Below, in pieces: positions 26,829 to 36,292 of a DNA stretch of 64,000 nucleotides; the first letter of the stretch is position 1, and each line of letters begins with the position of its first letter. The notes under the pieces were generated by a model. It was not told where the DNA came from. It saw only the letters and a program-made list of their open reading frames with translations, and did no database searches. Made by a program: the position numbers and the translations under genes. Source of the DNA: Actinomadura sp. DC4 (lineage in GTDB: Bacteria > Actinomycetota > Actinomycetes > Streptosporangiales > Streptosporangiaceae); NCBI RefSeq assembly GCF_030406325.1, contig NZ_JAUEQY010000019.1, forward strand, positions 124,001 through 188,000, in the 5' to 3' direction.

Positions 26829-27980
26829 TCAGTCGCCGAGGATCGCGTCCACGAAGGCCTCGGGGTCGAAGGGCGCCAGGTCGTCCGGACCCTCGCCCAG
26901 CCCCACGAGCTTGACCGGCACGCCCAGCTCGCGCTGGACCGCGATCACGATGCCGCCCTTGGCCGTGCCGTCGAGCTTGGTCAGCGCGATGCCGGTGACG
27001 TTGACGACCTCGGCGAAGACGCGGGCCTGCCGCAGGCCGTTCTGGCCCGTCGTCGCGTCGAGGACGAGGATCACCTCGTCGACCTGCGCCTGCTTCTCGA
27101 TCACCCGCTTGACCTTGCCGAGCTCGTCCATCAGCCCGGTCTTTGTGTGCAGGCGGCCGGCCGTGTCGACGATCACCGTGTCGACCGAGTCGCTGATGCC
27201 CTGCTTGACCGCCTCGAAGGCGACGCTCGCCGGGTCGGTGCCCTCGTCCCGGCGCACGACCTCGGCGCCGACCCGCGAGCCCCACGTCTGCAGCTGGTCC
27301 GCGGCGGCGGCGCGGAAGGTGTCCGCCGCGCCGAGCAGGACCGTACGGCCGTCGCCGACGATCACCCGGGCGAGCTTGCCGCACGTGGTCGTCTTGCCGG
27401 TGCCGTTGACGCCGACGACCAGGATCACCGCGGGCTGGGCGCCGTGCGGCTCGGTGCGCAGCGACCGGTCCAGGTCGGTGCCGATCTGGGCGAGCAGCTC
27501 GCCCTTGAGCATCGCGCGCACCTCGGCGGGCTCGCGGGAGCCGAGGATCTTGACCTTGGTGCGCAGGTCCTCGACGATCTGCCGCGCCGGCGCGACCCCG
27601 ACGTCCGCGGTCACGAGCGTGTCCTCGATCTCGTCCCACGCGTCGTCGTCGAGCGCCTCACGGGACAGGAGGGCGAGCAGGCTCTTGCCGAGAGCGTTCT
27701 GCGAGCGGGCCAGCCGCGCGCGGAGCCGTACGAGACGGCCCTCTGAGGGCGGCGGGAGCTCGATCTCCGGCGCGGGGGCGACCGGGACCTCGACCGGAGG
27801 AGGCGGCGCGGTCGCGACCTCGTCCTCCAGGACGGCGGTCCCGCCCGCCGTTCCGGACGAGGAGGCGGTCTCGGGCGGCGGGGCCTCGGGGCGACGGCCG
27901 GTCCGGCCGCGCAGCAGGAAGAAGCCGGCGGCGGCGACGGCGAGCACGACGATCGCGATGGCGAGGATCAGGTATTCCAT
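26829..27980 (-). CDS. ftsY: Signal recognition particle receptor FtsY
   Basis: FtsY receives SRP-ribosome complexes at the membrane. The 383-residue product has an N-terminal transmembrane anchor (residues 3-23), as is typical of actinobacteria, an acidic Pro-rich linker to about residue 85, the N domain, and the G domain with VNGTGKTTTCGKLA, DTFRAAAADQL, DTAGRLHTK and TKLDGTAKGG. Start ATG 27980. It lies downstream of a DivIVA-like gene and converges on the LuxR pair. In M. tuberculosis ftsY directly follows smc; here three genes separate them. Confidence 0.96.
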   Translation of the reverse strand: MEYLILAIAIVVLAVAAAGFFLLRGRTGRRPEAPPPETASSSGTAGGTAVLEDEVATAPPPPVEVPVAPAPEIELPPPSEGRLVRLRARLARSQNALGKSLLALLSREALDDDAWDEIEDTLVTADVGVAPARQIVEDLRTKVKILGSREPAEVRAMLKGELLAQIGTDLDRSLRTEPHGAQPAVILVVGVNGTGKTTTCGKLARVIVGDGRTVLLGAADTFRAAAADQLQTWGSRVGAEVVRRDEGTDPASVAFEAVKQGISDSVDTVIVDTAGRLHTKTGLMDELGKVKRVIEKQAQVDEVILVLDATTGQNGLRQARVFAEVVNVTGIALTKLDGTAKGGIVIAVQRELGVPVKLVGLGEGPDDLAPFDPEAFVDAILGD

Positions 27981-28013
27981 AGCGTGTCCCAGTGTCGCAG
28001 AGGCCGGGGACCG

Positions 28014-28697
28014 TCAGCGCGATCGGGGCAGCGGCGTCCGTGCGGCGGGTTGCGCCCGCGGGGCGGCCGGCGTCCGCGCGGTGGGCAGGGAGTCGTTCTC
28101 CGAATGCTCCCACTCCTCGACGTTGCGCAGCAGGGCCTCCAGGTAGGACCGCAGGTGGGTGCGGTAGACGTCGCTGAAGGTCCGCAGGTAGGCGATCTCC
28201 TGCTCCAGGTCGCGCCGCTCGCCCTCCGACAGCGGCTCCTTGGAGGGCCGGACCTGCTCGGCCGCGCTCGAGGCCTGGCGGTGCGCCTCGTCCAGGACCA
28301 TGACGGCCCGCGCCTTGGCCTCGGCGAGGATCTCGTCGCGGCCGCGGCGCGCCTCCTCGGCGAGCTCACGGCTGTAGCGCTGGGCGTCGGCCACGTAGTG
28401 GTCCGCGGTCTCCTGCGCCTTGGACAGGATCCGGACGGCCTGCATGTGGGCGTCCTCGGCCTGCACCGGGGAGACGCCCTGCGGGGTGCCGGTGATCCGG
28501 TCCCGCAGCCGGCCCACCTCGTGCTGCATCGCGGCCTTCTCGTTCAGGACACGGACCAGCTCCTGCTCGACCTGGCCGAGGAAGGCGCGCACCTGATCCT
28601 CGTCGAAGCCCCGCCGGCCGAGCGGGGCCCGCCGGAAGTGCACCGTCTGCAACTCGGCGGGCGTCAGCCGCTGAGCGCCGGGATTGTCTGGAGTCAT
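28014..28697 (-). CDS. DivIVA-domain coiled-coil protein
   Basis: A 227-residue protein with an N-terminal DivIVA-type domain (VHFRRAPLGRRGFDEDQVRAFL near residues 19-40) and a long coiled coil (about 45-185). The tail is Pro/Arg-rich. DivIVA relatives bind curved membrane and organise polar growth in actinomycetes; this short form is distinct from the main Wag31/DivIVA. Start ATG 28697. It lies nine bases after the flavohaemoglobin gene and before ftsY, so it may be cotranscribed with both. Confidence 0.85.
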   Translation of the reverse strand: MTPDNPGAQRLTPAELQTVHFRRAPLGRRGFDEDQVRAFLGQVEQELVRVLNEKAAMQHEVGRLRDRITGTPQGVSPVQAEDAHMQAVRILSKAQETADHYVADAQRYSRELAEEARRGRDEILAEAKARAVMVLDEAHRQASSAAEQVRPSKEPLSEGERRDLEQEIAYLRTFSDVYRTHLRSYLEALLRNVEEWEHSENDSLPTARTPAAPRAQPAARTPLPRSR

Positions 28698-28706
28698 CGC
28701 TTTCCC

Positions 28707-29822
28707 CTATGCGTCCGCGAACTTGTCCGCTCGAATGCGGTCGTTCCCAAGCCCGAGGCGTGCGAGGCGGTCCACGGTCGCGTCGACCATGGCGGGCGAA
28801 CCGCACACGTACGCGTCGTGGTCTCTCCAGAGGCCGAACCGGGCGACCACGTCGGCCAGCGCGCCTTGTTCGGCGCCGTTCTCGGCCTGCTCGTCGGAGA
28901 CGGCCGGTACGACGGTGAGCCACGGGCTCTCGGCGGCCCGCTTGCTCAGGTCGTCCAGGTCGTACAGCCCGTCGGCGGTACGCGCCCCGAAGAACAGGTG
29001 CACGCGCGGCGGCGCCGGGCTCATCGCGATCCGCTCCAGGATCGCCTTGAGGGGCGCCAGGCCCGTGCTCCCGCCGATGAGGAGCACGTCGCGGCCGGAC
29101 CGGTCGTCGAAGGTCATCGTGCCGATGGGCGGCCCGAGCTTGAGCCAGTCGCCGACCCGGATGGAGCGTACGAGGACCGGGCTCACCGGCCCCCCGTCCA
29201 CGAGCCGTACGTGGAAGTCGAGCGTGTTGTCCGGGCGCGGCGCGTTGGCCATCGAGTAGTAGCGCCACATGCGCGGCCGGCTGGCCGGCACCTCCAGCGC
29301 CACCGACTGCCCCGGCTCGTACGGCAGCGGCCGGTCCGTCACGACCCGCAGGACCGACAGGTCGAAGCGGCGGCGCTCGTGCGCGATGACGCGGGCGTTC
29401 CACCACGGCGGGCGCTGCTTGGCGTCCTCGTCCGCCGCCTCGACCATGACGTTCGCGACCAGCGTGTACGCGTCGGTCCAGTCCTTGGCCAGCGCTTCGT
29501 TCCACGCGGCACCTGAGAAGTAACGGAGAGTGGCGACCAGGCTCTGCCCGACTTCCGGATAATGCAGCGCCTCGACCCCGAATTTCCGGTGGTCGGCGCC
29601 GAGTTGACGCACGAACGGAACGACTTCGGCCAGGTTGTCGACCTGGCTGACGATACGTCCGAGCGCACTCAGCAGACGGTCGCGCTGATGACTCATTCCG
29701 ATCGGGAACATGTCCCGGAGTCCCGGATTTCGCAAGAACAGATCTGAGTAAAAGAACAACGCCACGGCGTCGCCATGCTGGGCGACCTGCGCGAAGTTGT
29801 CTTTCAAGCCTTGTGCATCCAC
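28707..29822 (-). CDS. Flavohaemoglobin-like globin/ferredoxin-reductase fusion
   Basis: A 371-residue two-domain protein resembling nitric oxide dioxygenases. The globin part (1-135) has Tyr25 (B10), Gln46 (E7) and proximal His78 in LGADHRKFGVEAL. The reductase part has the FAD motif RMWRYYSMANAP, the NAD(P)H loop GGSTGLAPLKAI and YVCGSPAMVDA. Expected function is NO detoxification with FAD and NADH. GTG 29822 was chosen because GGAGAAGGC precedes it. It follows a separate, similar single-domain globin gene, suggesting a duplication. Confidence 0.9.
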   Translation of the reverse strand: MDAQGLKDNFAQVAQHGDAVALFFYSDLFLRNPGLRDMFPIGMSHQRDRLLSALGRIVSQVDNLAEVVPFVRQLGADHRKFGVEALHYPEVGQSLVATLRYFSGAAWNEALAKDWTDAYTLVANVMVEAADEDAKQRPPWWNARVIAHERRRFDLSVLRVVTDRPLPYEPGQSVALEVPASRPRMWRYYSMANAPRPDNTLDFHVRLVDGGPVSPVLVRSIRVGDWLKLGPPIGTMTFDDRSGRDVLLIGGSTGLAPLKAILERIAMSPAPPRVHLFFGARTADGLYDLDDLSKRAAESPWLTVVPAVSDEQAENGAEQGALADVVARFGLWRDHDAYVCGSPAMVDATVDRLARLGLGNDRIRADKFADA

Positions 29823-29878
29823 GCCTTCTCCTGAGGGACGGCCTGCGCGAGCGGGCGCCGGTGGCGCCGGGCGCGCGA

Positions 29879-30280
29879 CTACGCCTCCTCGCCCGCCTTC
29901 ACCATGACCTCGGCGACCACGCCGTACGCGGCGACCCAGTCTTTCTCCAGCTCCTGGGTCCAGGAGGGGCCGCTGAAGTACTTGAGCGTCGCGACGAGGC
30001 TCGCGCCGACCTCCGGGTAGTGCCCGGCGGTCACGCCGAAGCCCGCGTGGGTCCGGCCCAGCCGCTGGAGGTAGGGAACCAATTCGTCGGTGTTGTCGAC
30101 CCATTCGACGATCTGCGCGAGCGCCGCGAGAAGGACCTTGTGCTGCTGCGCCATCGAAGCCGGAAAAAGGGACCTGTAGCTGGGATTACGCTCGAACAGA
30201 TCCGCGTAAAAGTAATCGGCCACTTCCAGACCGTGGTCGGCGACCTGCGCAAAGTTGGACTTCAATCGCTGAGCGTCCAT
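29879..30280 (-). CDS. Single-domain haemoglobin
   Basis: A 133-residue FHb-type globin without a reductase domain. Tyr25, Gln46 and His78 (LGRTHAGFGVTAGHYPEVG) fall at the same positions as in the neighbouring fusion protein, and both begin MDAQ or VDAQ and share ..LKxNFAQVA. The two look like products of a local duplication. It may bind O2 or NO and use the neighbour's reductase, but that is speculation. Start ATG 30280 with GAGGAAGGG upstream; 56 bases separate it from the fusion gene. Confidence 0.9.
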   Translation of the reverse strand: MDAQRLKSNFAQVADHGLEVADYFYADLFERNPSYRSLFPASMAQQHKVLLAALAQIVEWVDNTDELVPYLQRLGRTHAGFGVTAGHYPEVGASLVATLKYFSGPSWTQELEKDWVAAYGVVAEVMVKAGEEA

Positions 30281-30427
30281 GTGGGGGCCCTTCCTCTGGC
30301 TGAAGACTCCAATTCCTAACGACTCGCAGGTCCTTACGCAAGTGTTACGCAGGGTTAGTTAAGAGACGGATGTGACGACAGGGGCGTACGCAGGAAAGAC
30401 ACCGGAAGACGGCCCGGATACGGCGTG

Positions 30428-33400
30428 TCAGGCGGGTTCGGGCTCGCGCAGGCGCTGGCTGATGACCTGGGTCACACCGTCGCCGCGCATGCTCACGCCG
30501 TAGAGGGCGTCCGCGCCCTCCATCGTCCGCTTCTGGTGCGTGATGACGATGAGCTGAGACGACTCGCGCAGCTCTTCGAAGATGCCCAGCAGCCGCTGGG
30601 TGTTGGTGTCGTCGAGCGCGGCCTCGACCTCGTCGAGCACGTAGAACGGCGACGGGCGCGCCTTGAAGATGGCGACGAGGAACGCGATGGCCACGAGCGA
30701 GCGCTCGCCGCCGGACAGCAGCGACAGCCGCTTGACCTTCTTGCCCGGAGGCCGCGCCTCGACCTCGATGCCGGTGGTGAGCATATCCTGCGGCTCGGTC
30801 AGCGACAGGCGCCCGTCGCCGCCCGGGAACAGCCGCGAGAAGATCCCCTCGAACTCGCGGGCGGTGTCCTCGTAGGCCGAGGTGAACACCTGCTCGACCC
30901 GCTCGTCCACCTCCTTGACGACCGTCAGCAGGTCGCGGCGGGTCTTTTTGAGGTCCTCCAGCTGTGAGGTCAGGAAGGCGTGCCGCTCTTCGAGGGCGGC
31001 GAACTCCTCCAGCGCCAGCGGGTTGACCTTGCCGAGCTGGGTGAGCTGGCGTTCGGCCTGCTTGGCGCGCTTCTCCTGCTTGGCCCGGTCGTACGGCTCG
31101 GGCGCGGCGTCCTCGTCCGCGTCGGGCGCCGGCGGGACGAGCTGGTCCGGACCGTACTCGGCGATGAGCACGTCCACCTCCAGCCCGAACTCCTCCATCG
31201 CCCGCTCCTCCATCTGCTCCAGCCGCAGGCGTCGCTCGGCACGCGCCACCTCGCTGCCGTGCGCGACGTTGAGGAGCCGCTCGTGCTCGCCGGTGAGCTC
31301 GCGCACCCGGGTGCGGATGGCCTTCAGCTCCTCCTCGCGGGCGGCACGCGCCTTCTCGGCGGCCTCCCGCTCGGCGACGGCCGCGGCGATGGAGCTCTCG
31401 ATGCGGACGAGCGCCTCGCGCGCGCCGATGACGACGGCCTGCGCGACGCGGGCGTCGCGGGCGAGCCGCTCGCGGCGTTCGGCCGCGCGGGCGCGCTCGG
31501 CGCGCTCCTGCGCCGCCGCGCGCAGGAGCTGGTCGGCCCGGCCGGTGATGGCGGTGACCCGCTCCTCGGCGGTACGGACGTTGAGCCGCGCCTCCATCTC
31601 GGCCGAGCGCAGCTCCTGGCAGCGGCCGGCCAGCTCGTCGCGGCGCTCGGTGTCCTGGTCGTCCTCCTCCATCGGCTCGGCCTCGGCGGCCTCCAGCCGC
31701 TCCTGGAGCAGGGCGCGGGCCTCGGTGTCGCGCTCGCGCGCCTCCTCGGCGGCCCGTACGGACGCGGACAGGCGTTCGGTCTCCTGGTGCGCGGCTTGGG
31801 CGGCGGCCTGAAGCCGGGCGACGTGCTTGGCCTCCTGGGCGGCCTCGGCGGCCACCTCGCGCAGCTGGGCGCGTACGCGGTCCAGCCCGGCCTGGGCGCG
31901 GTTGACACCGGCCTGGGCCTCGCCCACGGCCGCCTGCGCCGCCTCCAGGACCGCCTGGGCGCGCTGCTCGGCCGAGACGGCCTCCTCCAGCGCCTCGGCG
32001 GTCCGCTCGGCCTTCTCCCGCGTCGCGGCGAGCCGCTCGGCGGCCTCGTCGCGCGCGGCACGCATCTGCAGCGGGCTCTGCCGTCCGCCGCCCCCGCCGA
32101 GGGCCCAGTGGGCGCCGAGCAGGTCGCCGTCGCGCGTGACCGCGCGCAGGGAGGGCGCCTCGCGGACGAGCGCCACCGCGGCGGGCAGGTCGTCGACGAC
32201 CACGACGCCGGCGAGAAGGTGGTGCACGGCCGGGCGCACGGACTCGGCCGCGGTGATCAGGTCGGTGGCGTACCGCGCGCCGCCGGGCAGAGCGGGGCGC
32301 TCGCCGCCGGCGGCCGGGCCGTCGCCGACCACGAGGCCGGCCTGGCCGGCGTCGCCGGTGCGGAGCATCGTCAGGGCGGCCTCGGCGGTGTCGAGCGAGG
32401 CGACCGCCACGGCCTCGGCCGCGGCGCCCAGCGCGGCCGCGACGGCGGCCTCGGCGCCCGGGCGCACGGACAGCAGCGAGGCGAGCGTGCCCAGCACGCC
32501 GTCGAGGCCGGCGCCGAGGATGATCTCCCCGCCGTCGGCCGCGCTGCCCAGCGTCAGGTCGAGGGCCTCGACCCGCGCCTGCAGCGCGGTGGCCTCCTTC
32601 TGCGCGGACTGGTCGGCGCCGCGCGCCGCGCCGACCCGCTCGTGCGCCTCGCGCACGGCGCGCCGGGGCGCGTCGACGGCCTCACGCGCCTGGTCGGCCG
32701 ACTCCTTGGCCTGGTCGAGGATCTCCTGGGCGCGCTCGTGCTCGGCGGCCAGCTCGGGGTCCTCTGCGGTCTGGGTCTCCTGGGAGGAGTATTCGGCCTC
32801 GGCGACGCGGGCGCGCTCCTCGGCGGCCGTTCGCGCGTCGGCCAGCCGGCCGATCTCCGCCTCGGTGGCCTGCATCTTGCTGTCGAGCGCGCCGACCTGG
32901 CCGCGCAGCCGGGCCAGCCCCTCGCGGCGGTCGGCGGCGGCGCGGGCGGCGGTCTGCAGGCGGCGCTCCTCGAGTTCGAGCGCGGACTCGGCCTCCGAGC
33001 GCTCGCGTACGGACTCGGTCAGCACCTCCTCGACCGCCTCCAGGCGCTCGGCGAGCACCTCTTCCTGCTCGCGCACCTCGGCGGCCTCGCGCTCCATGTC
33101 CTCTGGATCGCGGCCCCGGCGCTCCTCCCCCTGTGCCTCGGCGGCGTGGCGGTGGCGCTCGGCGGCGACCTCCCCGACGCCGCGCAGGCGCTCGCGCAGG
33201 GAGGACAGGGAGTACCAGGTCTCCTGGGCGCGGGTCAGCAGCGGCGCCTGCTCGGCGGCCTCGGCCTCGAGGAGGGTCTCGCGCTCCTGGGCGGCGGCGA
33301 GGGCCTGCTCCACGGAGATGTGCCGCTCACGTACGGTGGCCTCGTCGGCGGCCTCCTGCTTGAGCCGGCCGCTGAGCGTGACCAGGTCGTCGGCGAGCAG

Positions 33401-34084
33401 GCGGACCCGCGCGTCGCGCAGGTCGGACTGGATGGTGGCGGCCCGCCTGGCGATCTCGGCCTGCCGGCCGAGCGGCTTGAGCTGGCGGCGCAGCTCGGTG
33501 GTGAGGTCCTGGACGCGCGTGAGGTTGGCCTGCATCGCGTCGAGCTTGCGGAGGGCCTTTTCCTTGCGCTTGCGGTGCTTGAGGACGCCGGCCGCCTCCT
33601 CGACGACCGCGCGGCGTCCCTCGGGGCCCGAGTGCAGGACCCGATCGAGCTGGCCCTGACCGATGATCACGTGCATCTCGCGGCCGATGCCGGAGTCCGA
33701 CAGCAGCTCCTGGACGTCGAGCAGGCGGCAGGAGTCGCCGTTGATGGAGTATTCGCTCTGCCCCGACCGGAACATCAGCCGGCTGATCGTGACCTCGGTG
33801 TAGTCGATGGGCAGCGCGCCGTCGGTGTTGTCGATCGTGAGCAGCACCTCGGCGCGGCCGAGGGGCGGGCGCGAGGAGGTGCCCGCGAAGATCACGTCCT
33901 CCATCTTGCCGCCGCGCAGCGACTTGGCGCCCTGCTCGCCCATCACCCAGGCCAGGGCGTCGACGACGTTGGACTTGCCGGAGCCGTTGGGCCCGACGAC
34001 GGCGGTGATGCCCGGTTCGAAGCGCAGCGTGGTCGAGGACGCGAAGGACTTGAAGCCGCGCAGGGTGAGGCTCTTCAAGTACAA
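30428..34084 (-). CDS. smc: Chromosome segregation protein SMC
   Basis: SMC condenses and segregates chromosomes with ScpA and ScpB. The 1218-residue product has the N-terminal ATPase half (GFKSFA, Walker A GPNGSGKSNVVDAL, VIIGQGQLD), a coiled-coil arm, a hinge near residues 500-680, a second arm and the C-terminal half with signature LLSGGERSLVAIAFL and Walker B FYVLDEVEAALDD. The start is a rare TTG at 34084 (LYLKSLTLRGFKSF), since no ATG or GTG lies in frame near the homology start; GGTGGA precedes it. Length is normal. Confidence 0.95.
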   Translation of the reverse strand: MYLKSLTLRGFKSFASSTTLRFEPGITAVVGPNGSGKSNVVDALAWVMGEQGAKSLRGGKMEDVIFAGTSSRPPLGRAEVLLTIDNTDGALPIDYTEVTISRLMFRSGQSEYSINGDSCRLLDVQELLSDSGIGREMHVIIGQGQLDRVLHSGPEGRRAVVEEAAGVLKHRKRKEKALRKLDAMQANLTRVQDLTTELRRQLKPLGRQAEIARRAATIQSDLRDARVRLLADDLVTLSGRLKQEAADEATVRERHISVEQALAAAQERETLLEAEAAEQAPLLTRAQETWYSLSSLRERLRGVGEVAAERHRHAAEAQGEERRGRDPEDMEREAAEVREQEEVLAERLEAVEEVLTESVRERSEAESALELEERRLQTAARAAADRREGLARLRGQVGALDSKMQATEAEIGRLADARTAAEERARVAEAEYSSQETQTAEDPELAAEHERAQEILDQAKESADQAREAVDAPRRAVREAHERVGAARGADQSAQKEATALQARVEALDLTLGSAADGGEIILGAGLDGVLGTLASLLSVRPGAEAAVAAALGAAAEAVAVASLDTAEAALTMLRTGDAGQAGLVVGDGPAAGGERPALPGGARYATDLITAAESVRPAVHHLLAGVVVVDDLPAAVALVREAPSLRAVTRDGDLLGAHWALGGGGGRQSPLQMRAARDEAAERLAATREKAERTAEALEEAVSAEQRAQAVLEAAQAAVGEAQAGVNRAQAGLDRVRAQLREVAAEAAQEAKHVARLQAAAQAAHQETERLSASVRAAEEARERDTEARALLQERLEAAEAEPMEEDDQDTERRDELAGRCQELRSAEMEARLNVRTAEERVTAITGRADQLLRAAAQERAERARAAERRERLARDARVAQAVVIGAREALVRIESSIAAAVAEREAAEKARAAREEELKAIRTRVRELTGEHERLLNVAHGSEVARAERRLRLEQMEERAMEEFGLEVDVLIAEYGPDQLVPPAPDADEDAAPEPYDRAKQEKRAKQAERQLTQLGKVNPLALEEFAALEERHAFLTSQLEDLKKTRRDLLTVVKEVDERVEQVFTSAYEDTAREFEGIFSRLFPGGDGRLSLTEPQDMLTTGIEVEARPPGKKVKRLSLLSGGERSLVAIAFLVAIFKARPSPFYVLDEVEAALDDTNTQRLLGIFEELRESSQLIVITHQKRTMEGADALYGVSMRGDGVTQVISQRLREPEPA

Positions 34085-34512
34085 GCGTCCACCGATCCTT
34101 TCCGGGAGCGTGCCGGGGGGCCTGGCCTGAGCGAACGATACCGGCCGGGGCTGCCGCGACCGGCATCTGACATCCCCAAATGTGCCACGATCGATCGCGA
34201 TGCGTGGGTCTCTCGGGGAGAACGCCCCCGGCGCCCGGCGAGCCGGTGCCGGGGCCGGAATGGACCCGTCCCTCATTCGGACGCGCGTCCGGTGCCCGCA
34301 GGCGCCGCCCCCGACCGCGGCGGGCGTGAATGCGCCCGCTCGATCAGATGAGCGGCTGACCTGGGGAAAACATGATCACACGTGCATTGTCGAAGTGATT
34401 GCCTCGCCGTTGCGGTCGTGGAACAACCTTTGGCCGCGCGCGGTCGATGACAATTGAGGGCAACAAAAAGGGACGTCATGATCGACGTCCCTTTTAAGGA
34501 GCGGCCGGACCG
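34085..34512. other. Intergenic stretch between smc and the 65-residue gene
   Basis: These 428 bases hold no gene I can support. They contain the smc leader and, at 34466-34495, a strong terminator for the upstream small gene. Short open frames on both strands show no family likeness. Confidence 0.5.
34466..34495 (-). terminator. Perfect 12-bp intrinsic terminator
   Basis: AAAAGGGACGTC (34466-34477) and GACGTCCCTTTT (34484-34495) are exact complements around the loop ATGATC. On the minus strand the stem ends in a run of U. It lies 18 bases after the stop codon of the 65-residue protein gene. It is the best intrinsic terminator seen in the window. Confidence 0.85.
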
Positions 34513-34710
34513 TCAGGTCAGAGCCGGTTCGCGGTCGTTGGCGCGCAGCGCCATGACTTCGTTGTCAGCGACCGCCGCGAGCGTGTCGTTCTCGGACTGG
34601 AGCCGTACGAGCTCGGCCTCCAGGTCACGGACACGTTGCTGAAGGCGCCGCATCTCCGCAACCATGCGGGGGTCCGGACCGCCGACGTGGCCGAGTAGAG
34701 CCTTCGCCAT
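34513..34710 (-). CDS. Small coiled-coil protein of unknown function
   Basis: A 65-residue protein starting MAKALLGHVGGPDPRMVAEM with a heptad-rich helix (RRLQQRVRDLEAELVRLQSE) over about residues 18-52. I have no function for it; similar small proteins seem to occur in related actinomycetes, from memory. The start ATG 34710 has GGAGGACCC at a good distance. The strong ribosome binding site and perfect terminator suggest a genuine, well-expressed monocistronic gene. Confidence 0.75.
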   Translation of the reverse strand: MAKALLGHVGGPDPRMVAEMRRLQQRVRDLEAELVRLQSENDTLAAVADNEVMALRANDREPALT

Positions 34711-34878
34711 GATTAAGGGTCCTCCACGCTGAGTGACCAGCAGGAATGATCGCGCACTTGAGAGCCGAAAAGATGCGCGTTAACAACTAGGGTCGCACCG
34801 GCCCGAGAGCCGGTCAAGACAGATGTCACAGACACGTAACAACCTGTCTATCCGAGTTTAGCAGACTTCTCCGAGCGA

Positions 34879-35157
34879 TCACCGTTCGACGAAGCCACGG
34901 AGATCACCCCGGGGGTCCGTCCACCGCTCGACGACGCCGCTCACCATTCCCGGGGTCCGCCCGCCGCGCAACAGAGCGAGCAGGTCGTCACAGGCCTCGC
35001 GCGTCCCCTCGGCGACCACTTCGACGCGGCCGTCACGGAGGTTGCTCGCCGAGCCGGTGAGGCCCAGCTCCAGCGCCCTGGAACGCACCCACCACCGGAA
35101 ACCCACGCCCTGGACGTGACCGCGGACCCAGGCGGTCAGCCGTGTCTGCTCCTCCAC
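34879..35157 (-). CDS. Acylphosphatase
   Basis: Acylphosphatase hydrolyses carboxyl-phosphate bonds. The 92-residue product has the phosphate loop [18 protein letters not shown] with the catalytic Arg and [16 protein letters not shown] with the catalytic Asn. GTG 35157 was chosen because AGGA precedes it by nine bases; a frame extending to 35232 lacks resemblance. It follows mutM on the same strand after about 240 bases, the same relative position as in other actinomycetes. Confidence 0.9.
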   Translation of the reverse strand: MEEQTRLTAWVRGHVQGVGFRWWVRSRALELGLTGSASNLRDGRVEVVAEGTREACDDLLALLRGGRTPGMVSGVVERWTDPRGDLRGFVER

Positions 35158-35400
35158 GAACGGCGATCCTAGCCCGGCTCGGGGCGAGAACGCCCATAGA
35201 CGGACGGTCGCGGCGCGACGCCGGTCGGTCACGGGCCCGGCGGCGCCGATCCGGCCGTGGCGCCCGTGCCGGCGCCGCCCTTCGCGTGAAATGAATCATG
35301 AAAGTTGCACCGCTAGCACCGCGGCATGATCCGTTCAACCCGCTCGGTCCATCGCACCTGACCGAACCCGGACGGTCCGGAACCCATGCTCAGGCCAGGG

Positions 35401-36258
35401 TCAGGCCCTCGCGCGCCTGGGGCGGGGCTGGCAGGTGGGGCAGGTGTAAGAGGAGCGGTTCATGAAGGCGTCCCGCCGGATCGGGGTGCCGCACCGCGAA
35501 CAGGGTTCGTCCTCGCGTCCGTACACGTTGAGTGACCGCTCGAAGTAGCCGCTCTCACCGTTCACGTTGACGTAGAGGCTGTCGAAGGACGTCCCGCCGG
35601 CCGCGAGGGCGGCCCCCATGACCTCTCTCGCCGCCGTCAGGACGCGCGACGCCTCCGGCCTGGTCAGGGTCTCGGTCGGCCGCAGTCCGTGCAGCCTGGC
35701 GCGCCACAGCGCCTCGTCGGCGTAGATGTTGCCCACCCCGCTGATCAGCGACTGGTCCAGCAGCGCGCGCTTGAGGGCGGTACGGCGCCTTCGCAGCGCG
35801 CCGAAGAACGCCTCCTCGTCGAAGGCCTTCTCCAGCGGGTCCGGCGCGATGTGCGCGATCGGCTCCGGCACGCCGTCCTCCGTGGTGCTCGTGAGCATCA
35901 GGTGGCCGAAGGTGCGCTGGTCGATGAACCGGAGATCGAGGCCCTCATCGGTGAAGGTGAACCGGGCCCGCAGGTGCTTCTCGTACGGGCGGCCGGGCTC
36001 ACCGACGATCAGCTGGCCGCTCATGCCGAGGTGGGCCAGCAGCGCCTCGTCGTCGCCGACGGGCAGCCAGAGGTACTTTCCGCGCCGCCGCGCGCCGGAG
36101 ACCAGGCGCCCGGTGAGGCGGGCGGCCAGGTCCGAGGGGCCCTCGACGTGGCGCCGCGCCGCACGCGGGTGCAGGACCGTGGCGGACTCGATCGTCCGGC
36201 CGGACACCCAGCGTTCGACGCCCTGCCGTACGACCTCGACCTCGGGAAGCTCGGGCAC
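35401..36258 (-). CDS. mutM: Formamidopyrimidine-DNA glycosylase
   Basis: Fpg/MutM removes oxidised purines such as 8-oxoG from DNA. The 285-residue product starts [15 protein letters not shown] after Met, giving the catalytic N-terminal Pro and Glu. [11 protein letters not shown], the H2TH region ([26 protein letters not shown]) and a C-terminal zinc finger ([10 protein letters not shown]...CPTCQ) complete it. It starts at GTG 36258, 35 bases after rnc. Confidence 0.96.
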   Translation of the reverse strand: MPELPEVEVVRQGVERWVSGRTIESATVLHPRAARRHVEGPSDLAARLTGRLVSGARRRGKYLWLPVGDDEALLAHLGMSGQLIVGEPGRPYEKHLRARFTFTDEGLDLRFIDQRTFGHLMLTSTTEDGVPEPIAHIAPDPLEKAFDEEAFFGALRRRRTALKRALLDQSLISGVGNIYADEALWRARLHGLRPTETLTRPEASRVLTAAREVMGAALAAGGTSFDSLYVNVNGESGYFERSLNVYGREDEPCSRCGTPIRRDAFMNRSSYTCPTCQPRPRRARA

Positions 36259-36292
36259 GACGATCCCCCTCGTCAGCCGTCGCGGCGGCGCG

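Noticed and set aside
30980-34351. 1123-codon open frame opposite smc
   Set aside because: Long antisense frames are normal over high-GC genes; no family resemblance, while smc motifs are complete.
34182-34457. 91-codon plus-strand frame between smc and the 65-residue gene
   Set aside because: No ribosome binding site, no family likeness, and it overlaps the smc promoter region.
35158-35400. Possible small ribbon-helix-helix gene near the CTAGCGGTGCAAC motif at about 35310
   Set aside because: The open frame after it is Arg/Pro-rich without any DNA-binding motif, so no gene is called.
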